Shown here piece after piece: positions 6,227-10,588 of a stretch of 10,588 nt of DNA. The position numbers were made by a program, and so were the translations under genes. The stretch covers positions 1 to 10,588 of the forward strand of contig JAKSAU010001076.1 of assembly GCA_022361535.1 (NCBI GenBank), given 5' to 3'. A model generated the notes under the pieces. It did not search any database. It had not been told where the DNA came from and saw nothing but the letters and a program-made list of their open reading frames with translations. The stretch is from Desulfobacterales bacterium (GTDB taxonomy: Bacteria; Desulfobacterota; Desulfobacteria; Desulfobacterales; Desulfobacteraceae). Each line of letters begins with the position of its first letter. Position 1 is the first letter of the stretch.

Positions 6227-6418
6227 ATGAAGTTTTTTTTCTGCGTCATTGGTATGGTCATGATAGTGGAAGGACTGCCGTATTTTGCCTTTCCGGATAA
6301 GATGCGCCAGATGGTGACTGTCATACTGGGAATGCCTGACCAGGCATTGCGCAGGTTCGGCTTTTTTATGATGCTGGCAGGTCTGGCAGTTGTCTATCTT
6401 GCCATGGGAGGGCATTGA
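6227..6418 (+). CDS. DUF2065 family small membrane protein (YjeT-like)
   Basis: A 63-residue protein with two hydrophobic segments, at about residues 2-20 and 41-60, joined by a short amphipathic loop (FPDKMRQMVTVILGMPDQALRRFG). The N-terminal segment with EGLPYFAFPDKMR, followed by RRFGFFMMLAGLAVVYL, is the pattern of DUF2065/YjeT, a widespread inner-membrane family of unknown function. Length is normal for the family. The start ATG at 6227 has AAAAGG about ten bases upstream. Its TGA stop shares one base with the queA start (TGATG), so the two are translationally coupled and very likely cotranscribed. In E. coli the homologue lies near hflKC and purA, so placement before queA is different; no functional link to queuosine is known to me. 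Confidence 0.85.
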   Translation: MKFFFCVIGMVMIVEGLPYFAFPDKMRQMVTVILGMPDQALRRFGFFMMLAGLAVVYLAMGGH

Positions 6419-7482
6419 TGTTCCAACTGACCGATTATGATTATGACCTTCCTGAATCTCTTATTGCCCAAGCTCCTTGTGCTCAACGGACCGACTCCAG
6501 GCTTTTGAAAGTTAACCGGGCTTCTGACAATATTGCCCACCATCATTTTTATGAGTTGGACCAGTTTTTAAAGCCTGGCGACCTTTTGGTGGTGAATAAT
6601 ACCAGGGTTATCCCGGCCCGGCTTATGGGAAAAAAAGAGACCGGCGGGCGTGTCGAAGTGCTTATTATCGATTACGCATCCGGAATGAAGCATCTTCAAG
6701 AAAAGGGTGTTTTTCAATGCGATTGCCTTATTCGGGCATCCAAACGGCCTAAACCGGGGACCGTCCTACATATGGATGGAGATATCAAAGCAACAGTTGT
6801 TGATCATAAAGACCGGGTTTCTATTGTTGCCTTTGACGGTGGAAAGGCATTCACCACTCGTCTTAAAGATGGTGGTCAGATTCCGTTGCCGCCTTATATA
6901 AAAAGGTCTGGGGACCAGGTTCTGGCCCAAAAAGATAAGGCCAATTACCAGACTGTTTATGCAGAGGCTGAAGGTGCCGTGGCAGCACCGACTGCAGGGC
7001 TGCACTTCACTGAGGAGCTGATGGAAAGACTGGCTGCCAAAGGAGTGAATGTGGCCAGGATTACTCTCCATGTGGGATATGGCACATTTGTACCTGTGCG
7101 TGTAGATGATATCCGGGAGCATGAAATCCATTCCGAGTTTTTCACGGTTAGTCCGGAAGCTGCCCAGCAGATCAACCTGACCCGCGAAAATGGGGGCAGG
7201 GTTGTTGCAGTAGGTACGACATCGGTGAGGACATTGGAGTTTTTAGCTGATGGTAACGGCTTTATTCAGCACAGCACCGGACAGTGTGATCTGTATATTT
7301 ACCCTGGATACCGGTTCAAATGCGTAGATGCTATAATAACCAATTTTCATTTGCCAAAGTCCACGCTGCTCATGTTGATTTCAGCCTTTTATGACAGGGA
7401 GCGGATACTTGATGCGTATAAGGTTGCAGTAGAGGAAAAGTACCGGTTCTTCAGCTATGGGGATGCAATGTTAATTGAATAA
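6418..7482 (+). CDS. queA: S-adenosylmethionine:tRNA ribosyltransferase-isomerase
   Basis: QueA transfers and isomerises the ribosyl group of S-adenosylmethionine onto preQ1 in tRNA, making epoxyqueuosine at wobble position 34 of GUN-anticodon tRNAs. At 354 residues it is full length. Family motifs appear in order: DYDLPESLIAQAP (8-20), DSRLL (26-30), GDLLVVNNTRVIPARL (54-69), YQTVYAEAEGAVAAPTAGLHF (177-197), ITLHVGYGTFVPV (215-227), EIHSEFF (236-242), AVGTTSVRTLE (264-274) and TNFHLPKSTLLMLISAF (308-324). I chose ATG at 6418, with GGGAGG five bases upstream, over TTG at 6415, which overlaps the previous gene and would add one residue. tgt, the enzyme acting just before QueA, follows after 67 bases. 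Confidence 0.98.
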   Translation: MFQLTDYDYDLPESLIAQAPCAQRTDSRLLKVNRASDNIAHHHFYELDQFLKPGDLLVVNNTRVIPARLMGKKETGGRVEVLIIDYASGMKHLQEKGVFQCDCLIRASKRPKPGTVLHMDGDIKATVVDHKDRVSIVAFDGGKAFTTRLKDGGQIPLPPYIKRSGDQVLAQKDKANYQTVYAEAEGAVAAPTAGLHFTEELMERLAAKGVNVARITLHVGYGTFVPVRVDDIREHEIHSEFFTVSPEAAQQINLTRENGGRVVAVGTTSVRTLEFLADGNGFIQHSTGQCDLYIYPGYRFKCVDAIITNFHLPKSTLLMLISAFYDRERILDAYKVAVEEKYRFFSYGDAMLIE

Positions 7483-7501
7483 TATGTGTTTTAACGGATA
7501 A

Positions 7502-9864
<2,363 letters not shown>

Positions 9865-9930
9865 TCTTGAATTTGATCGGATATCTCTAATATTTTAAGA
9901 TAGTTTGTTGTTCCATACGGAGAATCAGTT

Positions 9931-10281
9931 ATGCACGAGATGGGTATTGCCCAACAATTAGTTAAAATTGCTTTGGATGCCATTCCGGAAGATATAGAAA
10001 ACCCCAGGGTGGAAACCTTGAACCTTAGGATCGGAAAGCTTGCTTCCGTGGTTGAACACAGCCTGACCTTCTGCCTTGAAATTATTACAAAGGATACCCC
10101 GCTGGAAAACGTGACGTTATCAATTGAAGAGGTTCCGGTGAGAATCCGCTGCCTGAGCTGTGAAAAAGAATGGGAGACGGATACACCCATGTTCCGGTGC
10201 CCGGATTGTGAAGACGGTGAAGTTAAAATGTTGTCCGGACGGGAAATAGAGATCTCATCAATGGAGCTTGCTGACGATTAA
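9931..10281 (+). CDS. hypA: Hydrogenase nickel incorporation protein HypA
   Basis: HypA is a nickel metallochaperone that works with HypB to load Ni into the large subunit of [NiFe]-hydrogenases. The 116-residue product is of normal length. It begins MHEMGIAQQLV, with the essential nickel ligands His2 and Glu3 directly after Met, which fixes the start; CGGAG lies eight bases upstream. Cys74, Cys77, Cys90 and Cys93 (CLSC...CPDC) form the structural zinc site. The 66-base gap after the aminotransferase has no terminator. It contains weak promoter-like boxes (TTGAAT at 9867, TATTTT at 9891, 18 bases apart), so hypA may be read through or have its own start. hypB follows after 35 bases. Confidence 0.97.
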   Translation: MHEMGIAQQLVKIALDAIPEDIENPRVETLNLRIGKLASVVEHSLTFCLEIITKDTPLENVTLSIEEVPVRIRCLSCEKEWETDTPMFRCPDCEDGEVKMLSGREIEISSMELADD

Positions 10282-10316
10282 CGAGTATATGTCAAAGAGA
10301 ATGTAAGGAATACCAT

Positions 10317-10588
10317 ATGGAAATAAATATTCAAAAACGGGTTTTGCAGAAAAACGAGACAGATGCAGATAAAAACAGGGCATTTTTCAAAGAGAGCGAT
10401 GTATTTGTACTGAACTTGATGTCTTCGCCCGGATCGGGCAAGACTGAGACCCTTTGTAAAACCTTGGCACGACTGATGCCCGATGTCCGGGTGGGCGTGA
10501 TCGTAGGAGATGTTTGCACCACCAATGATGCAGATCGTCTTGAAGTGACCGGTGCCAAGGTCACCCAGATCAATACAGACCAGTTTGG
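10317..10588 (+). CDS. hypB: Hydrogenase nickel incorporation GTPase HypB (3' truncated by window edge)
   Basis: Only the first 90 codons are present. HypB is a SIMIBI-class GTPase that powers nickel delivery together with HypA. The P-loop is clear: NLMSSPGSGKT, with Lys42 and Thr43. VIVGDVCTTNDADRL (61-75) and VTQINTDQF (82-90) are the switch and following strand. The N-terminus (MEINIQKRVLQKNETDADKN) has no CxxCGC-type or His-rich nickel-binding stretch, so it lacks the high-affinity N-terminal nickel site of E. coli HypB. Cys67, where E. coli-type proteins read GDQQT, is part of a variant seen in anaerobes from memory. The start ATG at 10317 has AAGGA seven bases upstream. Other hyp genes or the hydrogenase may lie further right. 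Confidence 0.96.
   Translation, partial: MEINIQKRVLQKNETDADKNRAFFKESDVFVLNLMSSPGSGKTETLCKTLARLMPDVRVGVIVGDVCTTNDADRLEVTGAKVTQINTDQF

Noticed and set aside
6082..6415. Two minus-strand open frames of 80 and 94 codons opposite the DUF2065 gene
   Set aside because: They lie antisense to a recognised family member, lack ribosome-binding sites and have atypical composition.
6415..6417. TTG start for queA one codon before ATG
   Set aside because: ATG at 6418 is better spaced from GGGAGG, is a stronger start and makes the normal TGATG overlap; family members begin with a single Met at this point.
9867..9896. A dedicated hypA promoter (TTGAAT, 18 bases, TATTTT)
   Set aside because: Both boxes are weak in an A/T-rich spacer, and read-through from the upstream genes is equally likely, so I did not list it as a feature.

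Overview
The window looks like the chromosome of an anaerobic, probably sulfate-reducing, Desulfobacterota bacterium, most likely order Desulfobacterales. This rests on family recognition: a secreted TolB/FlgO-like protein and an FG-GAP repeat protein of a type common there, paired outer-membrane barrels, and a HypB with the 'CTTNDADRL...QINTDQF' variant. No search was possible, so the taxon is an inference. I see no phage, transposase, CRISPR, rRNA or tRNA. Most of the window is ordinary housekeeping sequence.

Left third (1-3280, all plus strand): the 3' end of an FG-GAP/VCBS-type protein, then two paralogous outer-membrane beta-barrel proteins (350 and 422 aa). Each barrel gene has its own promoter and leader. 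The first is followed by a very clear intrinsic terminator at 1628-1667 and the second by one at 3245-3280. The two leaders share a hairpin whose loop carries TTAAAAGGAG, although the stems are different sequences. This is the most interesting signal in the window and looks like post-transcriptional control, with CsrA as the leading candidate. The first barrel gene has very strong codon bias, as expected of a major outer-membrane protein.

Middle (3281-6226): a convergent gap of about 400 bp without a gene, then a minus-strand two-gene unit reading gatB followed by a small secreted TolB/FlgO-like protein. The second gene's ribosome-binding site sits on the gatB stop codon, and the unit ends in a terminator at 3687-3722. 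Upstream of gatB lies a 407-bp divergent spacer. It holds a good gatB promoter, a 70-bp near-perfect palindrome flanked by AGCC on both sides (MITE- or REP-like), a second smaller inverted repeat, and a weak promoter for the rightward genes.

Right third (6227-10588, plus strand): a tightly packed run of a DUF2065 membrane protein, queA, tgt, a class I/II aminotransferase, hypA and hypB (cut by the window end). DUF2065/queA overlap as TGATG and tgt/aminotransferase as ATGA. queA and tgt act in queuosine modification of tRNA; hypA and hypB insert nickel into [NiFe]-hydrogenases. No terminator is seen between them, so they may form one transcript.
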